Source of the DNA: Thraustochytrium sp. TN22
Lineage: Eukaryota > Sar > Bigyra > Thraustochytrida > Thraustochytriidae
Direction: 5' to 3'
DNA: 64,000 bases
Assembly: GCA_013306675.1 (NCBI GenBank)
Contig: JABLUY010000005.1
Span: 8,416 to 72,415 of the forward strand
Positions 1 to 9,616 of the stretch are shown piece by piece. The notes below the pieces were generated by a model that was not told where the DNA came from, did no database searches, and worked only from the letters and a program-made list of their open reading frames with translations. A program made the translations under genes and the position numbers. The number at the start of each line of letters is the position of its first letter. Position 1 is the stretch's first letter.

Positions 1-507
1 CAGATTCCAGGAGGCGCCCAGGTCGGCCAGGAGCTTGACAGCGGCGGAGCAAAAATGTTGCTGCCCATGTTGCTGCTGTGGCTGGAGGAGGGCGTGAAAA
101 CCGAGGGGTACTCCTGGGAGGTGATGTCGCCCACCTGGCGCCAGAGGCGCCTCATCGTGCGGTTATGCTGGCGGCTTTGCTTCCCTCTCGCGCCTCGGCG
201 ACGGCGGCGGCGGACTGCTAAGACATTAGCGGGTCGCGGCTGGCTCGCGTGCGCGTCCACTCTGCGCCTGTTGAGGGGCGCAGCCTGCAAGGCGGTGTCC
301 ACGCTGGTGTAGTGGACGGCGATGGGGTAGCTCGGCCAGAGCGGGGAGCCGAAGTCACCGCTGCTGCTGAGAGCTGAGCTAGATGTCGCCGGGAGGTTCC
401 AGAGATGATCCACTCGATGGGGAAAGCTGCTGGGAGGTGCCATCGGTCCTGAGATGGCTTGCTCTCGGCGTAGAAGCTTTGAGAGTGGCTGAAATGCCCG
501 CTCGTAG
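1..507. repeat. Long direct repeat, copy 1
   Basis: This stretch recurs nearly base for base at 1880-2386, an offset of 1879 bases, with only scattered substitutions (for example near 350-385 against 2230-2265). The window edge cuts its left side, so the true repeat may be longer. The six reading frames hold only short arginine- or serine-rich strings that I do not recognise. It looks like one unit of a larger non-coding or decayed duplicated segment. Confidence 0.85.
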
Positions 508-633
508 CCCGCTCGTATTTGGTCCTTTCCTTTTGTCTATTTTTGTCAGACTGGATGCTCGGCGGGCTCGGGCTCGCCCACGGCGGCCCTACCCCGCTCC
601 ACCTGCTCGGCAAGTACTAGCACGAGAGAGAGA

Positions 634-1225
634 AGATGGTTGAGCTAATCTTGGTCTGCCAGCTGGCCTAGCCTGCGGCGCTGGTCAAGGAGCCGGACTC
701 GGCGGCCAGTGACAACGTCGCCTGGATCAGGCGGTCATAGGCCCGGTCCCGTCTGTCCCTTGCCCTGCGGCCTCGGCCAGGTCACGGTGCTGTAGTAGCT
801 GGTGAGCACCTCGCCGGTCATGTCGTGCACGTTGCCGTCCTTGCCGCCGTACTTGACCTTGAGTGCCGGGACTTGCTGGCTGACAGGTCCACACTCGACG
901 TGCGAAGCAGCGCGCTGGGGAGTCCTTGCTGCCCAGGAGCGTGCTTATCGGATGGTTCAGCTACTCTTGGTCCGCCAGCTGGCCTAGCCTGCAGCGCTGG
1001 CCAAGGAGTCGGACTCGGCAGCCATTGACGACGTCGCCTGCCCGGCCGCGGTCGGCCGGATAAACCGTTTGATCAGGCGGTCATAGGGCAGGTCCCGTCT
1101 GTCCCTTGCCCTGCAAACTCGGCCAGGTCGCGTTGCTTTAGTAGCTGGTGCGCACCTCGCCGGTAGTGTCGTGTGCGATGCCGTCCTTGTTGCTATACTT
1201 GACCTTGCCTGTTGAAAATTTGTGG
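634..1225. repeat. Diverged tandem repeat pair
   Basis: Two related units lie about 315 bases apart, roughly 634-895 and 951-1225. They share stretches such as CCAGCTGGCCTAGCCTGC and a CTTGCCCTGC block, with many substitutions. The second carries about 33 extra bases near 1041-1073. They are clearly older than the flanking long repeat. No protein can be read through either strand with confidence, so I make no functional call. Confidence 0.6.
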
Positions 1226-1243
1226 CTGCTAGCCGGAGATTGA

Positions 1244-1273
1244 TACGGGCGGCCACAATCCCTCGATGTGGCG
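1244..1273. repeat. 30 bp inverted repeat arm
   Basis: The 30 bases at 1244-1273 occur as an exact reverse complement at 2387-2416. The second arm begins exactly where the long direct repeat stops matching, at 2386/2387. It is followed at 2417-2436 by 20 bases identical to 220-239 and 2099-2118. The arrangement is directly visible; a template switch or rearrangement junction is my inference. Confidence 0.85.
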
Positions 1274-1879
1274 CGCAATCTGACTGCGAGGACGCAGCCG
1301 TGCAGCTCACCTCGTAGCCGACGAGGCGGTGCAGCGGCGCGAAGGCGGCCTTGCTCGCGTCCGAGCTGGCGGCGCTCGCAGATCACTTCGCGAGGGCCGT
1401 CGACCCGTGGTCGACGGCCTGCGGCAATGGCGAGAAACAAACGATGAACTTATCTGCTAGTTGTTGAGCTTGCTCAGCACACGGAGAGACTTTTGTCTGA
1501 GCAGCTAGTTGAGGGATTGCTTGCAGTCGGCATTTGGCCAGCGGCGCGGCCCTCAGAGGAGGTAGTGAGGGCGGCGCTGCGGCAGGCTTGCAGAAAGAAT
1601 GAGAGAAGAAGTCACAGGAATCTGTACCCTCTGCCTCTGCCGCTTGCGCAGAGAGCAGTAGAGGGGCGGCTTGCCTTGGTCGGAATCGTCGAAGCGAAGT
1701 CGCTCATCTGTGAGGAGGCGGTGCACGTCAATGCGGCGTTTCGCGCAGCGACGTGGTGCAGGCTGCGTCCCGGGCGGAGGTTGCCTCGTTCTCGTCGCCT
1801 CGGGGCGCGGATTTGCCTGTACGCTCTTTGCCGTAAGAGCCTTGAGAGTTGATCTACCAGCACACACCAGCGGCACCCT

Positions 1880-2386
1880 CAGATTCCAGGAGGCGCCCAG
1901 GTCGGCCAGGAGCTTGACAGCGGCGGAGCAAAAATGTTGCTGCCCATGTTGCTGCTGTGGCTGGAGGAGGGCGTGAAAACCGAGGGGTACTCCTGGGAGG
2001 TGATGTCGCCCACCTGGCGCCAGAGGCGCCTCATCGTGCGGTTATGCTGGCGGCTTTGCTTCCCTCTCGCGCCTCGGCGACGGCGGCGGCGGACTGCTAA
2101 GACATTAGCGGGTCGCGGCTGGCTCGCGTGCGCGTCCACTCTGCGCCTGTTGAGGGGCGCAGCCTGCAAGGCGGTGTCCACGCTGGTGTAGTGGACGGCG
2201 ATGGGGTAACTCGGCCAGAGCGGGGAGCCGAAGTCACCGCTGTTGCTGAGAGCTGAGCTAAAAGTCGCCGGGAGGTTCCAGAGATGATCCACTCGATGGG
2301 GAAAGCTGCTGGGAGGTGCCAGCGGTCCTGAGATGGCTTGCTCTCGGCGTAGAAGCTTTGAGAGTGGCTGAAATGCCCGCTCGTAG
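1880..2386. repeat. Long direct repeat, copy 2
   Basis: This is the second copy of the unit at 1-507, nearly identical over its whole length. It ends abruptly at 2386, where the sequence switches to an inverted 30-base copy of 1244-1273. The high identity implies a recent duplication or ongoing exchange between the copies. Confidence 0.85.
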
Positions 2387-2436
2387 CGCCACATCGAGGG
2401 ATTGTGGCCGCCCGTAAAGACATTAGCGGGTCGCGG

Positions 2437-2640
2437 ATCAATCTGAAATTTAATTTTAAATACGTTCGAATCAAAATTCAAATTTTTGCATCATTATTTT
2501 CCAACGAATAATAATTTGGCTATATTTGAATAATATTTCTATTTTGATGTCAAAATTTATAGTTATCTTTTTTTTTTAGTCCCTCGCAACACCTGCGTAG
2601 GAATCATCATTCAGCACATTGAAAAAATCACTCCTAGCGC
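2437..2640. other. AT-rich island
   Basis: Composition falls sharply here: long runs of A and T including a T tract near 2569-2577, in a window otherwise around two-thirds G+C. It directly follows the rearranged repeat edge. No open frame of useful length lies in it. It could be a foreign insertion, the terminus of a decayed element or an AT-rich spacer; the sequence alone does not decide. Confidence 0.7.
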
Positions 2641-3685
2641 ATTAAACCTCATACGAAAACAGAATTTGAGCAACACAGTGCATCCGAAAGCTACAAAAGA
2701 CCCTTGGCAGCGAATATTTTCTACTCTGAAGCACATTTGGGGACATTTAGAGCTGCCGACCGCGTTGGCACTACCACAAAGCGCGCTCGGATGGTGGAGC
2801 AACGAATGCTTCAACCTAGCTTTCCGTGGCCTTGGTCAGTCCATTCATAGTCCACGACTGGTATCCAGCATCGCCAGGGCTCTTCGCTTGCGCGGAGCAA
2901 GCCAATTTCAAGATTTTCGCACGGGTCAACGGATCGCCCCACCAGCATGAATTTATGGCACAGAAGTCTATTTACTTTGCAAGGCAAGCTTTGTAACAAA
3001 GATGCTTGCGTTGCTTTTGCAGAGTGCGCCCACCGTCACAGCCAGCTGACGCTCGTTTACAGGTGGTAAGCAGCATCAACGCAAGAGTGGATCACGCCCG
3101 CGAAAAAGCTATCGTTCACACCCCTTGCCTGAGCTCTGTCTGGGTCGACCTTGCACTCCGAGGAGCTGAGTGTGATCGCGGCGTGCGCGAGTGCGCGCCA
3201 GTGCTTGGCACCCATCCGCTAAAGGCTTGACCTGAACCTTTGTTCAATTGCGCTGCCCCTCGAGGCAGAGGCTCACGTGCTTGCTCGCTTGCGAGATCAG
3301 AACGCCTTGCGGCGCTAGCTCTGCCCTCCCCTTGCAGGGCGTTGGCTCTCGGGCGTCGCTGAGCTCGCAGAGGACGAGCGAGGACTCCGAGCCCGCTCGC
3401 TCCGCGACGAAACGTCGCTCGGCGAGGCTGGCTCGGCGCCCAAATAATCAGCAATGTCGGGCTCGCCCAAGGATTCGTCCTCCACCCACTGACTCATGTA
3501 CGCAAAGGTCTACGGATCGCCCCACCGACATGATGAACTTGGCACGACATTCATGGCACAAAAGTCTATTTACTTACTTTGCAAGGCAAGCTGCAGAGGT
3601 GTTTGCGTTGTGTCTGCAGAGTACACCCACCGCCACCGCTGAAATCCATCGTGCAGCTACGCACCGCACCACCTTTTCTTGCTGC
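2641..3685. other. Spacer with a duplicated about 125 bp segment
   Basis: No convincing gene. About 2928-3050 recurs at 3508-3635 as a diverged direct copy: both contain GGATCGCCCCACC, then an AAGTCTATTTACTT block and GCAAGGCAAGC. The second copy lies just beyond the stop of the neighbouring reverse-strand gene, so the first may be a relic of that gene's 3' flank. The segment also holds 3111-3137, which is shared exactly with 37600-37626. Confidence 0.55.
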
Positions 3686-5389
3686 TCACCGTGGCGTGGG
3701 CACAAGGAACTGGCTGGTTTGGGCGACAATGTAGCGCGCGGCGGTGAGAGGGTGCCAGTCCTTGGGGTGGGACGCGTGCGGCACGGACTCCAGGTGTTGC
3801 GCATGCAGGCCAGACTGCGACAGCACGAGCTGGTGCGCGAGTGCCTCCACAACGACGTCGGTGACGTCGCTGGGCACGACATAGTCGCGGTTGTGCACGA
3901 AGCATGCAACGGCCTTGACGACGGTCTCGAGGCCGGCCGTGGCGTCCGAGGACGGACCGATGTGTACGAAGGGATGCATGCGGAGCGCGGTGATGATGTT
4001 GAGCAGATAGGTCTCCATGTCAAAGCTGAGCGTCATGGCCTCGAGTCGCTCCTGGTTGGGACGGCGATCGATGAGCGGGATACGGTGCAGGGCAGGCGCA
4101 GGCGGCGGCACATGTTCGTGATGCCGCAGCTGGCTGTCGGTGTCCTGGCCCTCCTGGTGCATGGGCTGGTGATGCGGCGGGTGCGGCGCGCGCGCCCAGA
4201 GCGCGGGCCCATGGCCACTGGCTGGGATTGGGGTGGCTGCGAGGTGTGCCCAGTCGTCGCGGGCAGGCAGCGTGATGGGTAGGCGTAGCAAAAACGCCTG
4301 AAAGAAGGCGGTCGAGAGCGAGTCTGGGTGGGCGGAGGACGTGGCGCAGGTTGGCTCGTAGCGCGCGTCGGGCACAGCGAGTGCGGCGGAGACGGCGAGC
4401 ACGACGTGCGGCAACTTGACCTCGTAGTGGCCTGGAATGAGCATGTTCTGCTCTGGCCCTCCGGCGCCGACGCCGGCACCGACTGCGCTGGACACAAACT
4501 GCACCGGCATGGAGCGCTTGGTCATAAGTTCGACGAGCGCCATTTGCGTCTCATGACTGAGGCGTTCTACGTTCTGCAGGATGAAGACGAACGGCGTGTG
4601 CTGCTTGAGCGAGCTGCGAAGGCCGGCGCCGCCGACGGCCGCGCCGCCGCCCAGGCTGCGCGCGCTGCGGCTGCTCCCAGTGTCGCTGACCGAGGAGCTC
4701 CATGATCCGTTGCCAGAAGGCATAGGGAAGAGGCCATGCTTCCTGCTACTGCCGCTGCTGCTGCTGCTGCTGTTGTGATTGATGTTGTTGCTGCTGCTGC
4801 TGCTGTGACCGATGGCGTTGCCGCCGAGGGCCGCGACCGATCCGGCAATGCTTGCCCCTGCGTCGGTGCTCTCGCCGTCGCTGGCGCCAAAGACATCCTG
4901 GCGGCCGTCCGCGCCGCTGCCCTCTCCCCACTGCGATGTGCGCTGGCTGTGGTGATGAGTTCGCTGCGGCGGGAGGTGCAGGTGCTGGCGCGCGGCGGCC
5001 TGCATGGCGTTCTTGTGCCTGTGGTGCTGTTGCTGTTGCTGGTGTTGTTGCTGTTGTTGCTGCTGTTGCTGTTGTTGCTGCTGATGCTGGTACTGCTGCA
5101 TGTTGCTGGCGAAGAGGAAGAAGAAGAAGTCGGCACCCATCTCGGGCTCGCACACGACGCGGAAGACATGCTTGGTATCGAGAAAGTCCTGCGCGGCGCG
5201 CTCCAGCCTGCGGCCGACCAGGTCCGCCTCCCCGCGCGAGAGCCTGCGCAGCGCCTCGCCGCGCGCGGGCAGCAGGTCCACGAGCACGTGGCCGTTTGCG
5301 AGCGCGCTCAGGGAGAGGCCCCACGAGAGGTAGGCGTCGGGCTCCTCCTTCCACAGCCGCGGCACCTGCGCTGCGCGGGCGCCCGCCAT
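3686..5389 (-). CDS. Mg-chelatase/MoxR-type AAA+ lid-domain protein
   Basis: A 567-residue reverse-strand protein. Around residues 265-300 a segment containing FVFILQNVERLSHETQMAL resembles the Walker B region of the eukaryotic Mg-chelatase-like (ChlI/MoxR) family. The C-terminal about 120 residues match the helical lid, with RDYVVPSDVTDVVVEALAHQ close to the family's RxYVxPxDV...LxHRL pattern. No Walker A loop (GxxxxGKS/T) is visible, so ATP hydrolysis is doubtful. The middle is low complexity: a long Gln/His tract (about residues 96-125), Ser-rich linkers and a His-rich stretch. Start chosen at the first Met, 308 bases from the divergent IDE gene. Similar proteins occur in fungi and protists with unknown roles; the family call is moderate and no function can be assigned. 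Confidence 0.6.
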   Translation of the reverse strand: MAGARAAQVPRLWKEEPDAYLSWGLSLSALANGHVLVDLLPARGEALRRLSRGEADLVGRRLERAAQDFLDTKHVFRVVCEPEMGADFFFFLFASNMQQYQHQQQQQQQQQQQQQHQQQQQHHRHKNAMQAAARQHLHLPPQRTHHHSQRTSQWGEGSGADGRQDVFGASDGESTDAGASIAGSVAALGGNAIGHSSSSSNNINHNSSSSSSGSSRKHGLFPMPSGNGSWSSSVSDTGSSRSARSLGGGAAVGGAGLRSSLKQHTPFVFILQNVERLSHETQMALVELMTKRSMPVQFVSSAVGAGVGAGGPEQNMLIPGHYEVKLPHVVLAVSAALAVPDARYEPTCATSSAHPDSLSTAFFQAFLLRLPITLPARDDWAHLAATPIPASGHGPALWARAPHPPHHQPMHQEGQDTDSQLRHHEHVPPPAPALHRIPLIDRRPNQERLEAMTLSFDMETYLLNIITALRMHPFVHIGPSSDATAGLETVVKAVACFVHNRDYVVPSDVTDVVVEALAHQLVLSQSGLHAQHLESVPHASHPKDWHPLTAARYIVAQTSQFLVPTPR

Positions 5390-5405
5390 GGCGCGGGCCG
5401 CACTT

Positions 5406-5453
<48 letters not shown>

Positions 5454-5697
5454 CTCGCCGCGCGGCGTCGGAGTTCGGGCCTGCTGGCCTGGGCGTCGTC
5501 ATGGCGAAGAAGAAGAAGGAGACGCCAGACCCCGAAGACGCCGACGACGCCGAGAGCGCGGCGCGGCGGCGGCGGCGGCGGCGACGGCGAGCGCGGCGGC
5601 CTGCGCGGGCCGCGCGGCCCTCCCCCCTGCGGCCGGCGAGCTCGCCTCGGGCCCGCGTGGCATCCTCCTGGGCGGAACGGGCGCGAGGAGGAGGAAG
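5390..5697. promoter_or_regulatory. Divergent intergenic region with a GCC repeat
   Basis: 308 bases separate the start of the reverse-strand AAA+-like gene from the start of the first insulysin gene. An uninterrupted GCC trinucleotide run fills about 5409-5451, followed by more GGC-rich sequence. It should hold both 5' leaders and a shared promoter. No TATA-like box is obvious. Confidence 0.5.
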
Positions 5698-8600
5698 ATG
5701 AGCACGGCGAGCGCGGCGGCGGCGGCCTCCGCGGGCGCGTCGACGGCGTGGCGCAGCGCTGTGGCGGACCCGGAGGCGCCCGTGCAGAAGAGCGCCAACG
5801 ACGAACGCGAGTACAGATGGCTGCGGCTGGAGAACGAGCTGGAGGCGCTGGTGGTCTCGGATCCGCGCAGCGAGAAGGCGGGCGCGGCCATGGACGTCAA
5901 CGTGGGCCACTTCAGCGACCCGGAGGACGTGCCCGGGCTGGCGCACTTCCTGGAGCACATGCTGTTTTTGGGCACGGAAAAGTACCCGGACGAGAACAGC
6001 TACAGCTCGTACCTGGCGGAGCACGGCGGCAGCAGCAACGCGTACACGAGCATGGAGAGCACCAACTACTATTTTGACGTGAACGGGGCGCACCTGGAGG
6101 GCGCGCTGGACCGGTTCGCGCAGTTTTTCATCGCGCCGCTGTTCACGCCGGCCGCCACGGACCGCGAGCTGAACGCCGTGGACAGCGAGCACGCCAAGAA
6201 CCTGCAGGACGACATGTGGCGGCTCTTCCAGCTAGAGAAGACGACGAGCAACCAGGGTCACCCGTTCCACAAGTTCGCCACGGGCGACAGCAAGACGCTG
6301 CGGGACCGGCCCCGCGAGGCGGGCGTCGACGTGCGCGAGCGGCTCCTGGCCTTTCACGAGCGCTACTACTCGGCGAACCGCATGCGGCTCGTGGTGCTGG
6401 GCCGCGAGTCGCTGGACGAGCTGAGTGAGTGGGTGCACTCTCTGTTCTCGGGCATTCGCAACACCAAGGCGCCGGCGCCCTCGTACGGGCCGGAGAGCGC
6501 GCAAGGTCCGTTCACGGAGGCGGAGATGGGCCGCGTGCTGGAGGTGGTGCCGGTGAAGCAGCTGTACACGATTGAAATGTCCTGGCCCACGCCGTCGCTG
6601 CGCGGCCTGTACGAGCGCGCGCCGTCGCGGTACGTGAGCAACCTGGTGGGCCACGAGGGGCCCGGGTCGGTGCTGGCGGTGCTCAAGCGCGAGCTGGGCT
6701 GGGCGAACGGGCTAAACGCGGGGCAGACGTTCGACCAGTCGGACTTTGGCGTCTTCCGCGTCACGGTGGACTGCACGGCGCAGGGCATTGGGCACGTGGA
6801 CGAGATTGTGGCCATCGTACACGCGTACCTGAACTTGCTGGTGCGCGACGACTTTGCGGGCGTGGAGCGCTGGCGCTGGGACGAGATTGCCACGCAGGCG
6901 GCGAACTCGTTCCGCTTCCAGGCGCCGGCCTCGCCCTTCAACTACGTCTCGCGCGTCGCCTCGCGCATGCAGACGCTCCCTCCGGAGCACGTGCTGTCGA
7001 GCACGCTGCTACGCGAGTACTCGCGCGAGGACATCGTGGACCTGCTCTCGCTGCTCCTGCCCTCGCGCATGCAGCTGGTCGTCTCGGACCCGAAGCTCGA
7101 GGAGGTGGCCACAGACGAGGAGACCTGGTACCGCACGCGGTACCGGTGCAGGCCTCTGGACGAGGCGCAGCTCCAGGCGTGGAACCCGTTCGAGGCGGAC
7201 CCGCTCGACGCGCTGGACGCCAGCCTGCGCGCGCGGGTCGACCTGCATCTGCCGGCGCCCAACAACTTCTTGCCGACGGACTTCACGGTGCACCCGTTCG
7301 AAGAGCCTCGCGCGCTGGACGCGGACGCCGTGGCGGCCTCCTTTGGTGCCGCGGCGCGCGGCACGGTGCCGCTCTCGCGCGCGCTGCGCGAGGCGCTCAA
7401 GACCGAGGTGGCTGCGGTGCAGCACGAAGACGAGAGCGAGCGCCGCCTCGAGCCGGCCTCGGCGCTGGAGCCCTGGGCCGACGGCTCTGACGTGTGGCGG
7501 CCGCCCGTGCTGGTGGCGAGCGGACCGCAGGTGGGCGGCCTCGTGTGGAGCAAGCAGGACACGGTGTTTGGCGTACCCAAGGGCGCCATCACCATCGCGC
7601 TGCGAAGCGCCGATGCGTACACCGACCCGCACGCCGCCGTCCTGTCCGAGCTCTATTCGAGCCTGTTGGAGGAGCACCTGAACGAGTTCGCCTACGACGC
7701 CGAGATTGCCGGGCTCTCGTACCAGATCAGCAACAACACGGACGGCCTGGTCGTCACGGTAGGCGGATTCACGCACAAGCTGCACGTGCTGCTGGAGCGC
7801 ATCATCGAGACGCTCTCGGACGAGGCCGCCCTCTCAGACAAGGAGTTCGCGCGTGCCAAGCAGAAGCTGGACCAGGACTACCGCAATTTTGACAAGGAGC
7901 AGACGTACCAACACGCCATTTACAACTGCACGGTGCTCCTCAACACGCCGCGCTGGCACATTGCGGAAAAGCTCGTGGCGCTCAGTGAGATTTCGGATGT
8001 CGCGACTCTGCAAGCGCACGTGCGGCGCTGCCTGGCGTCCGCGACCCTGGAGACCATCGTCGTGGGCAACTTCACCGCCTCAGACGCCATTGACATTGCA
8101 GAGCGCGTGCGGGCCAGACTCCCTGCCGAGGCAGTCGATTCGCCGGCGCTCGTGCTCTCCGCCGCGGCCGCCTCGCGAGTCGTGGCGCTCGACGCCAGCA
8201 CAGAGGCGCTCTACTGGCAGCCGACGAGCGACCCGGCCAACGTCAACTCCGCCGTCGAGGTGGTCTATCAGGTTGGCCCGGTCCTGGACGACCCCCTCCT
8301 GGACGCCACGCTGCGCGTGCTGGCTCACATTGCGCAGGAGCCCTGCTTCAACCGCCTGCGCACCGAGGAGCAGCTCGGCTACATCGTCTTTAGCGGGCTG
8401 CGCCTCGACGCCGGCATCGCTTCGTTCCGCGTCATCGTGCAGTCTTCGCGCGCCGACCCGAGTGGCCTCGACGACCGCATCGAGGCCTTTTTGCGTTACT
8501 TTGCCGACGACGTCCTCGGCCCCATGTCCGAGGACACCGTCGCCGCCAACAAGCGTGCCGTCGTCGAGAACCTCCTCGTGCGCGACAAGACCGTCTTTGC

Positions 8601-8898
8601 CGAGCTGCGCCGCTGGACCGCCAGTATTCGCACGCAGACCTACCGTTTCGCGCACACCGCCCACCTCGTCGAGGCCGTGCAGGCCGTCTCCAAGGAGAAC
8701 CTCGTCAGCTTCCTCCACGACGAGATTATCGATCCCGCTCGCCGTCGCAAGCTTGCCGTCGGCTACTTTGGCGCCGACCACGTGACTGCTCTCGACAACC
8801 TTGACATGGCTGCTCGCCCCAACGCCGCTCTCGTCTCCTCTGTGCGCGACTTTCGCGCCACACACAAGCTTTATCCTGCACAGGCCAGTCTACTTTAA
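5698..8898 (+). CDS. Insulin-degrading enzyme-like metalloprotease (M16A), copy A
   Basis: A 1066-residue protein, close to the roughly 1000 residues usual for insulysins. It carries the inverted zinc motif HFLEH (residues 83-87) and the third ligand Glu164 in ELNAVDSEH, 77 residues after His87 as in human IDE. The C-terminal half keeps the substrate-contacting RTEEQLGYIVFSG. These motifs predict an active cytosolic peptidase that clears small peptides in an enclosed chamber. Start chosen at the Met that opens the aligned region with copies B and C; the open frame extends upstream through low-complexity GC-rich sequence that I treat as leader. No signal peptide is seen. It is the most diverged of three tandem copies and lacks an insertion of about 20 residues that B and C carry in the middle (around 11230-11300 in B). 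Confidence 0.93.
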   Translation: MSTASAAAAASAGASTAWRSAVADPEAPVQKSANDEREYRWLRLENELEALVVSDPRSEKAGAAMDVNVGHFSDPEDVPGLAHFLEHMLFLGTEKYPDENSYSSYLAEHGGSSNAYTSMESTNYYFDVNGAHLEGALDRFAQFFIAPLFTPAATDRELNAVDSEHAKNLQDDMWRLFQLEKTTSNQGHPFHKFATGDSKTLRDRPREAGVDVRERLLAFHERYYSANRMRLVVLGRESLDELSEWVHSLFSGIRNTKAPAPSYGPESAQGPFTEAEMGRVLEVVPVKQLYTIEMSWPTPSLRGLYERAPSRYVSNLVGHEGPGSVLAVLKRELGWANGLNAGQTFDQSDFGVFRVTVDCTAQGIGHVDEIVAIVHAYLNLLVRDDFAGVERWRWDEIATQAANSFRFQAPASPFNYVSRVASRMQTLPPEHVLSSTLLREYSREDIVDLLSLLLPSRMQLVVSDPKLEEVATDEETWYRTRYRCRPLDEAQLQAWNPFEADPLDALDASLRARVDLHLPAPNNFLPTDFTVHPFEEPRALDADAVAASFGAAARGTVPLSRALREALKTEVAAVQHEDESERRLEPASALEPWADGSDVWRPPVLVASGPQVGGLVWSKQDTVFGVPKGAITIALRSADAYTDPHAAVLSELYSSLLEEHLNEFAYDAEIAGLSYQISNNTDGLVVTVGGFTHKLHVLLERIIETLSDEAALSDKEFARAKQKLDQDYRNFDKEQTYQHAIYNCTVLLNTPRWHIAEKLVALSEISDVATLQAHVRRCLASATLETIVVGNFTASDAIDIAERVRARLPAEAVDSPALVLSAAAASRVVALDASTEALYWQPTSDPANVNSAVEVVYQVGPVLDDPLLDATLRVLAHIAQEPCFNRLRTEEQLGYIVFSGLRLDAGIASFRVIVQSSRADPSGLDDRIEAFLRYFADDVLGPMSEDTVAANKRAVVENLLVRDKTVFAELRRWTASIRTQTYRFAHTAHLVEAVQAVSKENLVSFLHDEIIDPARRRKLAVGYFGADHVTALDNLDMAARPNAALVSSVRDFRATHKLYPAQASLL

Positions 8899-9616
8899 GT
8901 CAGCTAAAATGACTCAATGAAAATGAGAACGATGGAAATGAGAAAATAGAAACAATGGCGTGGTGCCGATGAACGGCCACGACAAACTAGCAGGTTCTCT
9001 CCCTGTGTTTGTCTGGTGAGGTGCTGACATGCGGCAACCACATAACGTCGAGTCGCCGTAGGCGCTCGGGTTGGCCGCGCAGCAGGAATTGCTCGGGCGG
9101 CCAGCGCTCGGGCGGCTGAATGCTGCCCGCCCCGTCTAAAATCTTTCTTCGCTCGCTCGGCCCGTTCCCTTTTGGTTTCTGTTTCTCACTGTCCGGCACT
9201 TCGAGCCGCCGAGGCTTCACTCTCTGTCCCAACCACACGCAGGCTCCAAGGTGCGAGCAGCGACCACCAGGACGTACGACGTCAAGTAGAAGAAGGACGC
9301 AGAAGGACGAAGGCCTCAAGGTTCTCCATGCTTCTCCACGATTCTCCGCAGACGGCGGGGAACTTGAATGAGCCGGCCCTGCGGGGAACAGACTGTTCCC
9401 GGACCAGGCAACTTGAACAATGGCATTGGTGGGGTACTGCGGGAGCGGCGCGTGCGCACGCGACGTGGCGGCAGAGCCCAAAGCGTCGCGGGCAACGGCA
9501 GCAGCGGCGGGCGGCGACGAGCCGCGGGCAGCCCGCGCGCCTCTACCCCCGCCCCGCCCCCGCTTCGCTCTCGCGCGCGCCTCCCCGCCCGGAGCGACCG
9601 GCCTCGGCAGGGCGAG
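8899..9616 (+). promoter_or_regulatory. Intergenic region between insulysin copies A and B
   Basis: No gene seen. The last about 145 bases (from roughly 9470) closely match the leader of copy C (from roughly 13340), so the promoter-proximal sequence was duplicated with the gene. The rest is unique. Confidence 0.5.

Noticed and set aside
1879-2481. Reverse frame of 200 residues in the long direct repeat
   Set aside because: No family match recognised, and the partner copy at 1-507 does not keep a longer consistent frame; treated as repeat.
4852-5697. Long upstream extension of the first insulysin reading frame
   Set aside because: It overlaps the reverse-strand AAA+-like gene and is Arg/Pro-rich with no homology; the frame is open because of GC-rich composition.
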